Shown one piece after another: positions 10,685 through 24,600 of a stretch of 64,000 bases of DNA. The stretch lies in assembly GCF_035582795.1 (NCBI RefSeq), contig NC_134366.1, positions 149,095,519-149,159,518 of the forward strand. The letters run 5' to 3'. The translations under genes and the position numbers were made by a program. Position 1 is the first letter of the stretch. Every line of letters begins with the position of its first letter. The notes below the pieces were generated by a model. That model was not told the DNA's origin, searched no databases, and saw only the letters and a list, made by a program, of their open reading frames with translations. This DNA comes from Mycteria americana. Lineage: Eukaryota > Chordata > Aves > Ciconiiformes > Ciconiidae.

Positions 10685-13600
10685 GGGTCTACGCCACAGT
10701 TAATGCAGTTTGGTTCACTTCTTTCTGTTGTGAAGTTTGAGTATCCTCCTTATCAGATGAAATAGGGTACTTTAGGTGTGCTGGCTGCACAGCGCAGGAG
10801 GTCATGAATAAACTACACTGTAGCGGCAGTGCACTGGAGCAGGTAAGGCTGTATACTTGTTGCACAACGTTTTGCCACATAGAGGGAACATACAGCAATA
10901 AACAAGGCAGGCATTTGATCAAGCAGTATCACTTCTCAAGGATTTTTCTCCTGCCTCACAGATGGGAGTTTGTGAATGGGGTGAGCAGCTGTTTTGAGGG
11001 AGAGAAGAGCTGCTGTCAGTTGGGAACTCCTACAAGAGGATGACAGCCCAGTCCTGCACAGACAGCAGGATAATAAATGGCAAGAAGGGGAAAAAAAATT
11101 CCCTATGCATCAACTAAGGTTTTTTGTATATGCTGCAAGAGCCCACATGGGGTATGAACATGTAAGACCAGGAAAACAAGAGTTGTTCAGAGTTTTGTAC
11201 TTCAGAAGTTGTAACCTAGGGATGCATTTGCTCGAACGTGAACAATCTGGACACGGGGCACACCAGAGCATGAATTTGCTGCATGCAGTACTCTGCGTTA
11301 ACTGTCTCGAGCATCTTTTCTTACCTGATGGGAGGAGTTATTCTGGGGGGGATGGGGGGGGAAGGCTGGAAGCTCACATGTCACAACTAGAGAGAGCAGC
11401 ACATAGCTTGCAGAGAACCTCCTTATCTGCTTATACCGATCCATCTGCATCTGGCCTTCAGCCAGTATAGAATAATAAAGACTGCATGGCTGCTAAAGAT
11501 TTTGGAAGTAAAAAAAGGGCACACAACTTGTCTCACCATTATTCCATACACAAATGATGCGTTTGTCTGTCTGTTAACGAGGACGTTAGCTGAACCAAGG
11601 CAATTCTTACACATTTCAGCCAGAAGCACAGCCTTCGTTAATATCGTCTCCTTTTCTTACCATGCTGGTGCACACATACAGTCCGTGTACTCGGCCCCAG
11701 GACTACAGGAGGAAGAACTGTAGTGCCCAGGTGTTTTGCTCATCAGGTAAGGGTATGATTCACTAAGCAGTATTTTGGCACTGGCATTAGACACTTACAG
11801 TGTTCTGGTGCTCCAGTCAGGAAACAAAACTTGAAAGTTTCTTTTTGGGCAGAGTATAAAAAGCAAAATTTAATGCCTGAAGTGTCATTTACTCAGGGTA
11901 GGAATCCAGCTTAAAAGAGCAAACCAACTAACTCGAAGTTTTAAACAGCATTATTTCAAGTTGAATTCATCCAAGAAAGGAACTAAATTCATTTAAAAAA
12001 AAAAAAAAAACCAAAAACAAAACATGATAGACGTATACTTCTTTTTCAACTACATTTACAGAGCTTGCATACATCAATTTAACCAACCCTTTATTTCCTC
12101 CTAGTTTGAAAATGACTAGTGTGACATGCCATATATTTTAAACTTTCAAGAACCAGTACTGAATATTTACATATTTATTCCATGCTTGACATTTTACTTT
12201 TCATTTCAAATTCCCTGACAGAAAACAAATGATTCATATCCCTGCTAGTTTCCAACATGGTAAAATTTCTAAAAAAATAAAACAACCTTAAACACATGGT
12301 CTAAAGGAGCTAGTCAGCTTTAGAAGTATTTATGCAGTGCTCCTTAAAAAAATAGCATTAATCCCTGTAATGCCTGTGAGAGCTCCACCCATTTCAGTCA
12401 TTACAATTGCATTATTAGTAAAATTACATCTTCCTTTTATTTTACCATTCAGAAAGTTGTTTGGCTTCCAATCCAAATTTTTGTTCATGTTACTTTAAAA
12501 AAACATTAAAAAGCATAACTTTGTGAACCGATACCATTCCCTTTAGCTGCACCCAGTCAATTAGAAGTTTGCCACTTTCATAGGTTATGTCAATTGACTT
12601 TGTGCAAACTAATCACCTCTCAAACAGTGGGACACTGTCCCAGCATCTCCACAGAGAAAGCACATGTAATAGGGGCCTTCTGCAGTTCAAATAAAAACCC
12701 ACTTAATTTAGCCAGGCAGTATAAAGCTAAAAAAATTTCAGTTTAAAGTATTATCATACTTTAGAAACACTTAAAATAGGGTGTTAAAGTTTATGATTCT
12801 AGGCAGACGAGCTGTCCAACGTAAGTTAAGATTACGTAAAACAGGAACATTACAACTGGGTTTTATTTAAGTAGACAAAGACCCCTTTATAGCACTTTTG
12901 CAATGTCAAGAGACCAAAGCGTAAGTGAAAAATCAAGCTCAGCCAAGTCTGCCAATGGAGCTCATTTGTAAAAATTGTATATGGCCTTTAGAAAAAGCTA
13001 ATGCTCCTCACCCCATCCAAAACTGCAATAAAAGGCTATTGAGAATCGGCTAATTCTATGAAACCCCATGGAGCCCAAAGGAATGCAAACATGTAAAAAG
13101 CTTACTTCAATCACTGAATTTAATATGAAAATAAATTTAGAGCTGAATCTAGTGGTAACATTTCTTTATGAATTTCTGCTTCTCAAAGTTTTTATTTTTT
13201 GCACTATATCTCAGTGTAATTACAGAAACAAAAATCCAAACCATCTATTCAAAGGGAAGGTTTAGTATTACTGCTTCACTAGGTGGTTGTTCAGTTCATA
13301 CCTCTGTCTCTATGGCCTCTCCTCAACTATGTAAGTCAGCAGAGAAGCAGACAACTAATTAACTCCAGGCTCTCTACAGGTACAGGTATCCTGCCTTTTA
13401 ACTTCAAAGCATACTCATGTTTCCCAGTGAAATAACTCTTGTGCTCCTAACGCATGAGCTGGAGTTATAAAGTAAATGCTAGAACGTTATCTTATTCTCC
13501 CTGAAGTCAATGACAGATTTTCTACTAATTTTAACAGGTGCGGAATCTTAAGTGTCTAATCACATTACCAAAGATGTACAACAAAAACCTACATAAATTA

Positions 13601-13954
13601 CGTTTACATTTATATTCTTTCACAGATTAATTAATTTCAGTCAATCTTCTATCACCTGCTACTTCAACTGCTGTCAGATGGACTGCATTCATTAGTAACT
13701 CAGACTGGCTAAAAAAAAGGCTAATGGTTCTAAACCTGAGAGAAAAAAAGTAAAATTGCCTTACATATATATATTTTTTTAATTTTCTTGCAGTAATAAG
13801 TCACACACAAAAAACCTGCACCTTCCTTTTGGCACAATGAATATGTTAGAAGTCCTTCAAGTCTTAACTCAAAGAGGTTGTTTACTGAGTATTGTCTACT
13901 GAAGTCCACAAAAAAATTAAAATTCTTTCAAAAGGAACAAAAAATTTACAATTG
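10685..13954. other. Convergent intergenic DNA / possible extended VIRMA 3' UTR
   Basis: AT-rich sequence with no recognised gene. There is a 158-codon plus-strand open frame at 10994-11470 with no recognisable domain, and an A tract near 11995-12010. Several minus-strand AATAAA hexamers occur between 12070 and 13190, so a longer alternative VIRMA 3' UTR is possible but unproven. Confidence 0.35.
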
Positions 13955-14142
13955 TACACAAAAAGTCTTGAATTTTATTGAAATTTCAAGTCTTGTATCA
14001 AACAAAAACTTTTCTTCAGACAAAAATATTCTCTTGGTGTCCTCCAGATACCAGTAACTCCGAATTGGTCCTTTAGTGCCGCTGCTTTCTTTGTCATCTT
14101 CACAGAAGTCCACATGGTTGGGCTGTTCCATTAGGTCTCATT
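13955..14142 (-). other. VIRMA: VIRMA proximal 3' UTR
   Basis: About 190 nt from the stop codon to a likely cleavage site 15-25 nt past the AATAAA at 13974-13979. The stretch just after the stop resembles my memory of the mammalian VIRMA 3' UTR, which supports it being transcribed. Confidence 0.6.
13974..13979 (-). terminator. VIRMA: Polyadenylation signal AATAAA for VIRMA
   Basis: Canonical AATAAA on the minus strand, 164 nt past the VIRMA stop and followed by a T/G-rich stretch. It is the nearest signal; others exist further downstream. Confidence 0.6.
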
Positions 14143-14300
14143 TTATCGTGTGAAGGAACGTACATGACGACCTCTTCCACTGCCTCCACTAACAAACTTT
14201 CCTCTTGAGCCACCACTGCTACTACTATTAGCACTTGTCCAAGACGGTCCAATTCCTCCCCGGCCTCTGGAAGCACGATCGCGAGGACTCGGTCGGTAGC
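14143..14300 (-). CDS. VIRMA: VIRMA coding exon 24 (last), RG-rich C-terminus
   Basis: Residues 1770-1821 plus TAA (GYRPSPRDRASRGRG to GRGRHVRSFTR). It has one more serine than the human tail as I recall it. A run of about 23 T lies in the intron upstream of its acceptor on the transcribed strand. Confidence 0.95.
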
Positions 14301-17300
14301 CTTAAAGCAAAGAAAAGTATACTCAGTTGGAAAAAAAAAAAAAAAAAAAAAAAGCCCTAGGCGTAGTAGCTGCTGTGAAAGCATAAGAAACAAAAACAAG
14401 ATGAGACACAAACGGGGTCTGTTTTCTCCTTTAATTTTCACTTTTCTTTTAGGCAAGCATTTTTTGCTTTGATTGGCTCTATAATTACCATGTAGGTACG
14501 AAGACAACTGAATTGCAAAAGTCTGAATGCAAAATTAAGATTCTGCGATCAAGTGTTCAATTCAGCAAGTTTTACGGATTACAGGGCAGTTCGTATGAAA
14601 GCATGTATTTGACACAGTCTCAGTGACAACTGTTCATATATGCTTAAAACATTTGCTGAATTTCAAGGTGTCTGCAGCATCCTTGCATGGTTTCATTTGT
14701 AAAGCGAAAATGAAATTCAAGGAATTTTCTATAGTTCGATGCCCATATGAATACCATGTACCTGCTGAACTTAATGGTCTCAATGGTGGCAGTGGACCCC
14801 TGTTAAAATTGCTTTGACCACCTCTACTGTCATTGTAGGTTCCCCTGGGCGTACTCTGTGCACTCCAACTTGAGCCTCGAGCGCCTTCACGACGACTGTA
14901 ATTTCCTAGACAGGGAAAGAAAACCACACACACTGTTGAGCAAACATAACTTTTTTTTTTTTTTTTTCTTTTCATTTCAGTCTTCACAATGCTCAGAGTG
15001 GCAAACATAATATTTACATAATTCAAATAAATAAAGCTACTCTGCATCAACATGCCCTCAGTATTCTAACCCATCAAAGTCTACAAGTTACTGTATTATA
15101 CAGAGAATCAGGGGACAATATCTATTTTTCAGACATGAACTCAAGTTTTTAAAAAAATTACATTATCTAGTGTATTAAGATAGACTCCTATACCTTAAGT
15201 TTTTGTTGTAAAATAAATCCTAGTATTTATAACTTTACTAAATGGAAGTATTGTCTGTTGCTACTGTGCAAAGACTTGCCCTAATTATGGGACTGAAGGG
15301 AAAGGAATGCAACCTTGTCTATATATGAAAGAAACTTAACACTCTGTAGCTAGAATCTCCAAGTTCACTGAAAATTGCATCTTATTCCTGTCAAGATCTT
15401 CCATCCTTTTATTCAAAAGCCTCATTTAAACCCAGAAATCTATTGTGATGCTTGATTTCAGGAACTAGCAGGTCACAAACGGTAGAGAGGGCTTTTTATT
15501 TTTCTGACTGCATCTCTGAAGCACTCCAACAGTTGCTAAAAGAAAACAGCTAACTCCTTTGGGAAGAGAGGGAGAGAGAAGCAACACAGGAACTTGCAGC
15601 CTTGGTTCAACTCCACAGCACTCGAGAGAACCTTTTCTAGTGCCAAACAACTTATTTCAACAACACTGCTTCAGGAACATCTCACACCAGGGATGATTAA
15701 TTGCTAGTAAATTGGGTTACTATTAATGAAGCATTTTTAGCATTCATTTACTCCAATTCTAATACAGGAGACAACATACCTTTTGAAGCAGGTGGTGTAA
15801 AGAACCTGTTCTGACTGTGAAAAGCTCCTCGTCCTCCACGATTCCCTGAGAACCCACCACGTGAAGAAATCTTCTGTGACACTTTTGGTGGCCTTTTGGC
15901 TGGTGGTATCCCATCTGGAGCAACGACTTCTTTGCTCTCTGCAGCAACAAAATCATCCACATGCATGGAGGGTGGCCTGCTTGTATTCTGCTTCCTCTGA
16001 CGGAAGATATCATGTGGTCGAATTCCTTGTCCAAATCCTCCCCTGCCTCTTCCTCTTGGTGGTGGCACAACGTGAGCTCTCTTTGCAGGCTCTATGTACT
16101 CAGATTTTCCGCTGTCATGACAAACAATGATGTATTTAGTTAATGTAAAAATGTGTTCATACTGAAGGTCAGGCATTCTCCATGTTGGAGATGCAATTTG
16201 AAAGGTTATTTGACATTTTGAGAACATACAAAACAGTGCTGAACACACTGTTTACTCATTAAACTCATCTTACCTTGAAGTTATGAAGGTCTCATGTTTG
16301 TGCTTGCCAAGTTTGAACCCTTTTGTGGTTTTTGTGCGGCCAGGAGATGATGGTTCTGACAAAAATGACCTCTCCAATTCAGCTTGCAAGTCAAAGTCAC
16401 TGCAGCCCTTCTCTGACAGTTCAATTAAGTCAACTTTTACCTGCAATGATAGAGTTTAGTTTTATCACAACAATCATTACTAGCACCTCTGAAGAAGAAA
16501 ACATGCTGCACCAGGATGAATGAGATTCAGCTAGGGTCCTTCTACTAGAGCAAAAAAGCTCTATCCTCTATCTCTTAATGCCGTAGTGTGACTCAAAACA
16601 AAAAGCAGCAGAGCTGCAGCAAAATTGTCTCGATGGTTCTGAATCTCAACAAAGTCAAGTATTTCAAGTATGAACACCTGTCTTGTCACTAAATGACCTA
16701 CAGTGAGGCATTCTTTTGCTTAAGCTACAGTCCTATAAATTTATTAATGCTGCTTTTATACAGGAATCAACAGTTTTGGTTTTGCTTAAGAAATTAAAAC
16801 ACAAGTATCTTTGCATGTAAATTTAAAAAAAGAGTAAAACTAAAAAAGAATCAAGGCAATGAAGTCAACAGAAACTGATTATTTCTCACATAAGAAGTTA
16901 AGACACTGCCAATTGCTTAGTTTTAAAAAAAAGTTATTGTATATTTTTCAAAATGACATTTAAAGTTTAGATTATAAAAATCAAGTTTCAAATACTGTTG
17001 AAAAGTTTTTGTGCAAGTAGTTTCATTTACTACTGCCATTTTTTCCACTTTCGTCACATCAGAGCAAAGATTTAAATTTAAAAAAAAGTGTAGCTATCAG
17101 GCTTTTTTGGATATTACTGCAATGACAGAAGACAAGCAAGGAAAAGAAATAAGTCACATTCTTTCTCTATGTTTAACACAAACTGCTGAAAAGCCCCAGC
17201 AGCAATGCAAAAGCAGGTTAGGACTGACACAACAACTGTTCCTCTAAAGGAGATTACTTCTGCATTCTTCTGCATTAGAGAACTGCAGAAGGTGCCGATT

Positions 17301-20300
17301 TTGTGGCTGCTTCCGAGTGAACCTGAAGGCATTTGATAACAGCCTTTAACAAATGCTAACCCCTATATCTGGGTCAATTTACAAGGGTGAGCTCAGGAAA
17401 ACAAACCGTTTGGCCATATGAATTTCTGATGCTACTAGCTCAGGCCAACCCTCATTTTTAAATCCACTTCAGTCACGTTAATGAAGCCTTTTACCATATC
17501 CAGATCAGTGTCTATTTCTTCAGCCTGAAAGGGTGAGAACCACATGGACTTCAGCTGGTCATCCATCACGTCTGCCAATACGTATGTAGTCCTGCAATAA
17601 AACAGTGTCAAATGATTATGAACTACAACCAACTGCAAGCATACGCAGCATTACAGAACATGAGATGAATGTTATTGCCTTACCCTTGATACTTGCATGA
17701 AATTAAATACACTAGGACTAGAAGATAGTAGTGACAACAGTGCTGCTTAGCTCCTGTTTATAACATACTCATGCATAAATTACTGCATATTCTTAAGTAA
17801 ATCACAGGTAGTATGCTCACATACTTAACCATTTTACCTGTTGTTAAACAAATTCTGAAGAGAGTCTGGTGCAGAAAGAATAGGCTCTACATCTTGGTCA
17901 CTCAGCGGACAAGAATCACCCGCCGATTCCAACATCTGCCTCACTCCAATGATGTTGTCCAGTAAGGATTCAAGGCCATCATCTTCCTTAGAACGATCCT
18001 AAGTCAACACAGCACAAGTCAGAACTTTCTCCCTTCCTCAGAGAAGGAAATATGCTTTTGTTAATTAAAAAAAAAAAAAAAAAAAAGGAGGGGGGTACTA
18101 CACAAAACAGTCTATCCATCCACAAATAGTGAAACTAAGACACCCGAGTACACAAACAGCAGCAGAGAACTCCTCAGTATGCTATAAAACAAACCATGTC
18201 ACCACATGCACATTCTAGTCTTCGTTTCCAGTTGATGCAATAGCCTCCATAACATAGTCCCAAAGAAGGCATCACCCCAGCTTTTAGTTAACAAGCTCTC
18301 TGCTAGAGCATTCCAACATCCTAAGTGTCTGCTATTTCTCCTTCAGCCCAGTTGTAGCTTTTAATCTTTTACCACAGATGTAGGCGGCCAGGGAAGGGAC
18401 AGGAGGGAGTATAGCACTGGAAGGAATGGGCAGGAGGGAGTATAGCACTGGAAAAGCATTTGTGACCAACAGGCTGTGGAGCAACTGTTTTATGGACTCT
18501 TCTAAATTAGCCATCTACTGCACAGCTGCCATCAATTATGTAGGATTAGATTTGAATATTAGAGTTAAGTTTGCAATTAGAAACACAGAAGTGTTGGATG
18601 CGTTGAATTCTGCATGTCCTCTAGTCCAAACCCCCCCTGCCTGAAGTAGGACTATTATCAAAGCCAGATGAGATCAGCCATAACTTTATCTAGCCGCATC
18701 TAAAAAAAGCTCCAGTGACAGAGCCCACAGCCACTCTGAGCAACCTGGTCCAGTACTGCACTTCTCTCTCAGTGATTTGCCCCCACCCCAATGTCAACCT
18801 GAACCTCTGAAGCCACAATTTGGGGCCATTGCCCCTTGTTTTATCATGTGGAATTAACAAAAGGAGTTCGATTCCACTTTCTTTGTTACGATCCCCCAAA
18901 CAGCTGTAAGTAGCTCTGAGATAGCTCCTTAGCCCTCTTTCACCAGGCTAAACAAGCCCAGCTTCCTCCTCCTCTCTCTATAGCACATGTGCTCTAGGTC
19001 CCTGACCACCTTGGTAGAACCCTCTTCAGTTTCCCTAGATCTCTCCAGAACTGGCAAGAGGGCAAAGGTAGCCAAAGGTGAACACAGCACTCCACATGAG
19101 AGCTCACCAGCATCCCATGGAGACAGACAGTAAGGTCACTTGATTTGCTGGCCATGCTCTTTCCATGATAGCTCAGAACAGTCTGCTTCGTTTGTAGTGA
19201 CCATGCACTGTTGGCCCATGTTCAACTTAATGTCCACCATGACCACCCAGCCCTTTTCAGCCCAGCCCACATCAAGGCATAGGGTTACCCTGCTCTCACT
19301 GCAGAACTTTGCATTTTTCCTAATGACCCACATAAGCTTTCTGCTAAATCAATCCTAAAAAGTTTATTGAGGTCCCTCTGGATTGAGGCTTTGCTGTTTG
19401 TTGCATTAGTCACTCCCCCAGCTTACTGTCATCCATAAATTCACTGAAGATGTATCCATCAGGTCTCTGATGAAAACATCCAACAATATCAGCCCCACTA
19501 TTGACTCCTGGATATTCCACTCATTACTGGCCACCAGTAACATCAAGCCACTGCTAAGCAGTGGATTAAGTTGCTTATTACATTAACAATCTGCTCACCA
19601 CTGTCCAGTGCTCTCTGTTGTATGCATTCGCTGCCTTTCATCACACGGTTAACTGCCTACCTGCTCTTAGGGTGTGCAAATACTCTCAGCACAAGGGGAT
19701 CCCAACCCTACCTGAAACTTCTTAGCATTACCACAATACAAACAATAAAGTCAGAATGCACCCTGCATCAGAATAGGTGCTTTTGGACATCGGTATTAAA
19801 ACAATGGCAACAGCTATTACAGTTCCGCAAGGTATGCCACAGAATTGCGCACCCTTCTCATCACAGAGGGATAGTCTACATTGTTTTAAAAACACACGCA
19901 GATACAAGACCACAACATCAACTTGATTATTTAAATTCTTTTACCATAACATGTTTCTCCAGATCAAGCAGCAGGTTTTCTGGGGTTTCTTCTTTGTTCT
20001 GCAGTAGATGTTTTAACTCTGCAGTAGTTAGACCCAGTGTTCTGCCTGGATGAGATCCATCTGTTTCCATAAGGCTTCCATCATCTCCACAACATCCCTG
20101 AAATATTTGACAAGTGGGAAATACGTATACATAAATAGTCATCATACTTCCGGACTGCAAACCCCTTAGAATTCAAATGTACATTAGAGCAAATCTAGCA
20201 AAACAAGAGTAATCTCTTGATTTAAAAACATATTACGCAAAATATTTTAATAAAGTACACTTCAATAAGCAAGTTTAGATGCTGCATCAAGATGAATGGA

Positions 20301-21622
20301 ATCCTCTCCTATACAAGCTGAGGTTTGTATCACAGAATTAACAAATATTTTCGATTCCTTTCTATACTACATATCAATACAGCAACTCTCTTAACATGAT
20401 GCCATGAATCTAAAACCTGGACACAATAGCATGCTATTCACTTAGGAAATCAATATGCCATTCTTCCTACTGAAAAATCCTCTTATTTACTCACCATATA
20501 TTCTGCCCAGCTTTCACAGATTTCATTAAAAACTAAAGATAGCACTAACACTACTGATGGAAAAGCCTTACACAACAATCTGCATGGTCAACTGCTTTCT
20601 GACATAATTGTTCCTCACACTCTTCAGATTTCAGAGAAATGCAGCTGAGTTTGTCTAAGTATTCAATACATATTCACTTACCAGTGTATCGGAGTTCAGA
20701 ATCTGTCGCATAAAATCCAAAAAAGAAGAGGCCAGTTCACCTGTGTCTTTGCTAAAACTAGTTATTACTCGTTTTAATACAGTGTACAGAGCACTGCTGT
20801 GTTTTCTTAGAGAGCTGTTTTTACAATGAAAAGAGAGAAAATACTTTATTAGTGCATACATTGTGACCATTCCACTGTAACTTGTTATAAGAAAGCAACA
20901 CGTATGCAAATAAATTTGGTAAATTTTATAATCATCAAGTTGAGTTTCGATTACGAAGCTGGAGCTTCATTATTTTCTGTGTACTAGACTGTTGTTCTCA
21001 CCAGTGCTGTCTGCAGATGTTTCAGACTGCACATATACAGTCTGAAATTGCTGCACATACTGCAGCAATACCTCTAAAACCTGCAAGAAATTACATTTTC
21101 ATCTTTGGGAGAAAAGGGATAGGACAACAGAAATTTTGCTTGCACAAGGGCCTTATGTATAAAGCAGGATCATGCTTGCTGTTACAATTTCACTGCATCC
21201 CATGATGCCTAAGTGCAGGAACAAACCAGAAAGGTAATCATCAACACAGAAATAGCAAGGCCGTGCACTGAAGCTAACAGCTAGACATATGGGATCATAG
21301 AAACAACAGCATCTTTAAGCTACTTATTTTTCATTTGTGGGTTGTAGAGCTTCTTGCAGTCTGAGCAGCACAATTCTGTAGCACTGCTTAGAAGAGTGTG
21401 TTGAACAACCTTTTATTGACAAGGCTCCAGGTACTACCTTTTTCTCTTTGGGAATCTCACAACTTTCTTGCCTCTCTGCACCTCACCTTCAGTGGACAGA
21501 AACAGGTCCAAATACAGGACAAGGAATTAAGTGTCAAAACAACAAAATACTGTCCAATTCATGTATATATTCTGTTCAAAAGGGAGGAGTGGAGTTAACA
21601 AAAGTAGTTAAAAAATATATAC

Positions 21623-21660
<38 letters not shown>

Positions 21661-24600
21661 TAATTTCAAAATCCCTAATTGCCTGGAAATCAGAACACTC
21701 TGGGGAAGTACAAACTGAATCCCCTTAAAATAGAGGGAATGACAGACAGCTCTCCAATGTCCCAGATGAGAGCCGTAACTACTGAGTGACTCAAAAGGGA
21801 AGGACATGAGCACTATATCTCATTCTAATCCTCCAGCCTTGGAGCAGGGAAATGGAGGGTCAAAACCTTTTTTCAATACTTTGTTTATTTCTTGAAAGAA
21901 AGTGCTCCTGTGTGCATATTGCAGAAATGATTCAGAGGAAAAATCTCAAGTGAAGGAAGACCAAAATACTGAGTAAAACACTGAAGCCCCAAAAGAGAAA
22001 TGAAAGTTCAGGTGCCTTATCCTCAACATTTCCTACTAGATGAGTAGGAAATTATTTCATGTTGCAGAAGTTTTTAAATAATTTTAAGTTGTCAGGAATA
22101 TCTTAAAATACCATACCTCTTTAGGTGATAGAAGCCATAGTCATGCTCTGTAAGGAACATCATTGTTCGGATACATGTCAGCAGACAACTGTAACTGCTC
22201 TCAGAATTAGTTAATGTTTCCATCAGAGAGTCACAAATTAAGGGCATCAGCTCTTTGCTTGGTAAGGAGTTGGAAAGCTGCTCCAATTCAGACACAGAGC
22301 CTTCTGATGAACTTGGTAAGATGAGTGCGATATCCTATAGAAAGTGATTATTATACACATAGTAAAAAAAAAAAAAAAAAGAATTCTGTGTACCAGCAAT
22401 AAGTATAACCCATACATTAAGTCAGAAACACTACATTCTTTCACTATCCCTTTATCACCTTATTCCAGTATTTCACAGTTATTACTGACCAGTAAAATAC
22501 TAATCCAGTGTACCTTTTTTAAATCGGTTCTGTTAAGGGTTACAAACCATTATTGATTTTTAAAAACATAAAAGCTTCAAAGGGTGAAAAGCGATAGCAG
22601 AGCCACAACTAAAAGCCACTCACTGGATAGTATTTTATACTTGCACACAGTATCTTGCCTAGGTAGTCAAACTGTCCCTTAATCTCAAAACATTCATCAA
22701 AATTAAGAGGCTGCAGACACCACCTGGGAAGTTTAAGATCTACTGCCCCCTCCATATTTTACATAAAATAAAACAAGATTGACTTTCACGATGAATTTGC
22801 ATGGGCAAAGAGCTCTTGTTTATATGCAAATGGCTGACCAATCTGTACTGACCAACAATGCCCAAATGTCTTTTGCATAAATGGGTAAGCACTAAAGCAA
22901 ATACATGCAACTAGTAAGACAAATAATGATACACGAATCTATGCACGCAACTAACAGGAAACTACCGGGGCTAGTCTATGAATCAGTTTTCAGATAATAT
23001 TTCTTACTTTGCTCCAGTAACATATGCTTTTTTTTTTTTGATGGTGTAGTTTTATGGTAGCAGCATATCATATCTTTGTATTTGGAATACATTTTTAAGA
23101 GGTTTCAGTTAGACGACTAAAAGATACATATTTATTCAACTAGGTGAAAGGTGAATAGTGACAACTCAAGTTTTGCCAGTGGCCCATGTTCCAAAAATCT
23201 TCCCACAGGGAGAAATAACATCCCTCTCTCAGCTGAGACAACAGTCAATCTTTGTGCCATTCACTTTTTGGTTTCTAATGAGCTACCGGAATAGTGCACA
23301 TAATGCAAAAGAGATATCATAAAATGAAAGGATTTACATTCAAGAGCAACAAGATAGCAAGGCTGTCAAAGCAGCCAACCACAAACATTTTTTCTTTTTG
23401 TGTTTTAACAACGTTGACTTTTAAAAAAACAGGCACCTAAGAAATAACCTCATTTCGTTTGTCTCCTACAATTATCAACACACATTATGCATTAAAAATA
23501 GAAAATACCTGATCACAGAGGGACTGCAAAAGGGAAGTTACATATTCAGCACTCTGTTGATGAGTGACATTGTCCCCAGCCGACCGCATTAAAGCCAAGA
23601 GCTCCTGGAAAACCTCTGCATACTTTTCATCACCTTTAGTGGTTCCATTGATAAGATGCAAAATAGCCAATTTACAAGCTTTGTGTGAAGCCAGGGCATC
23701 CAATAAAGCAAGCAATCGAGTGGTCTGTCCAGTGTACTGTTTCTCTTTATCTTCCGTGTTGCTGTAAGGATATCAATGCACTTTGAAAAAGCTGTTTTAA
23801 AGTGATCTAAAAAGCTACAAAAACAACCATTACAGGAGTAATAACTCTGCATTTTTAAAAAAGCACCTAGTTTACATACTTAAACTTACAGTTTAATTTA
23901 CTTTTTGAAAAGTGCTCAACTTCACTAAATGACTTTTGGTTGCATAATAAATTAATTAATCTACCACGCATTTAACACACTATAGGGCATCTAACTGTAT
24001 ACGGATATTCTTTTCTAGAAATAGTATCTAATTCTATGTGAACAATTATGCTTTTAAATAACAGTACTCTGTTTCAAAACCCTCTGAAATAGTAGTATTC
24101 AACTTCCTCCAGCTTACAAACATTTACACATTTTCCTGTTAGCAGCTAAATCACAGTATAGCAAACTTTACTGGCCTATGTTTTTTATATCAGATAGGTC
24201 CTTTAGAAGCAGTTCACAGGCAAGATAAGGTTTTGTAGGGACAGCCTGAAGAAAACCTTCCTAAAATACTTACCATAAACATACAATGTGAAACTGTCTA
24301 CATCAAAACACAAAAGTATGACGTGGTTCCTTGGCAACGTTAAGCATTATCAGGACACAGTATACAGCACTTGTCTGAGAATCCATTCAGCTCATAATGG
24401 ATAAGTAACTGCTGAAAGTATTTTCCTCCCGCTAAATCTACTGTACAGAACCAAGGTGAATTTAATAGTCCATTAAAGAAATCTTTGCAATAGAAAACGA
24501 CGATACCTTTGTAGGTCTTCTACAATCAGATCCAATACAGTCCTCATGATAAGAAGAGCAGTAGGTGAAGCCAGGTCACACAACTGAACGCAAATACGTC

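Noticed and set aside
10994-11470. 158-codon plus-strand open frame
   Set aside because: No recognisable domain, no splice context or conserved start, and composition like random moderate-GC DNA.
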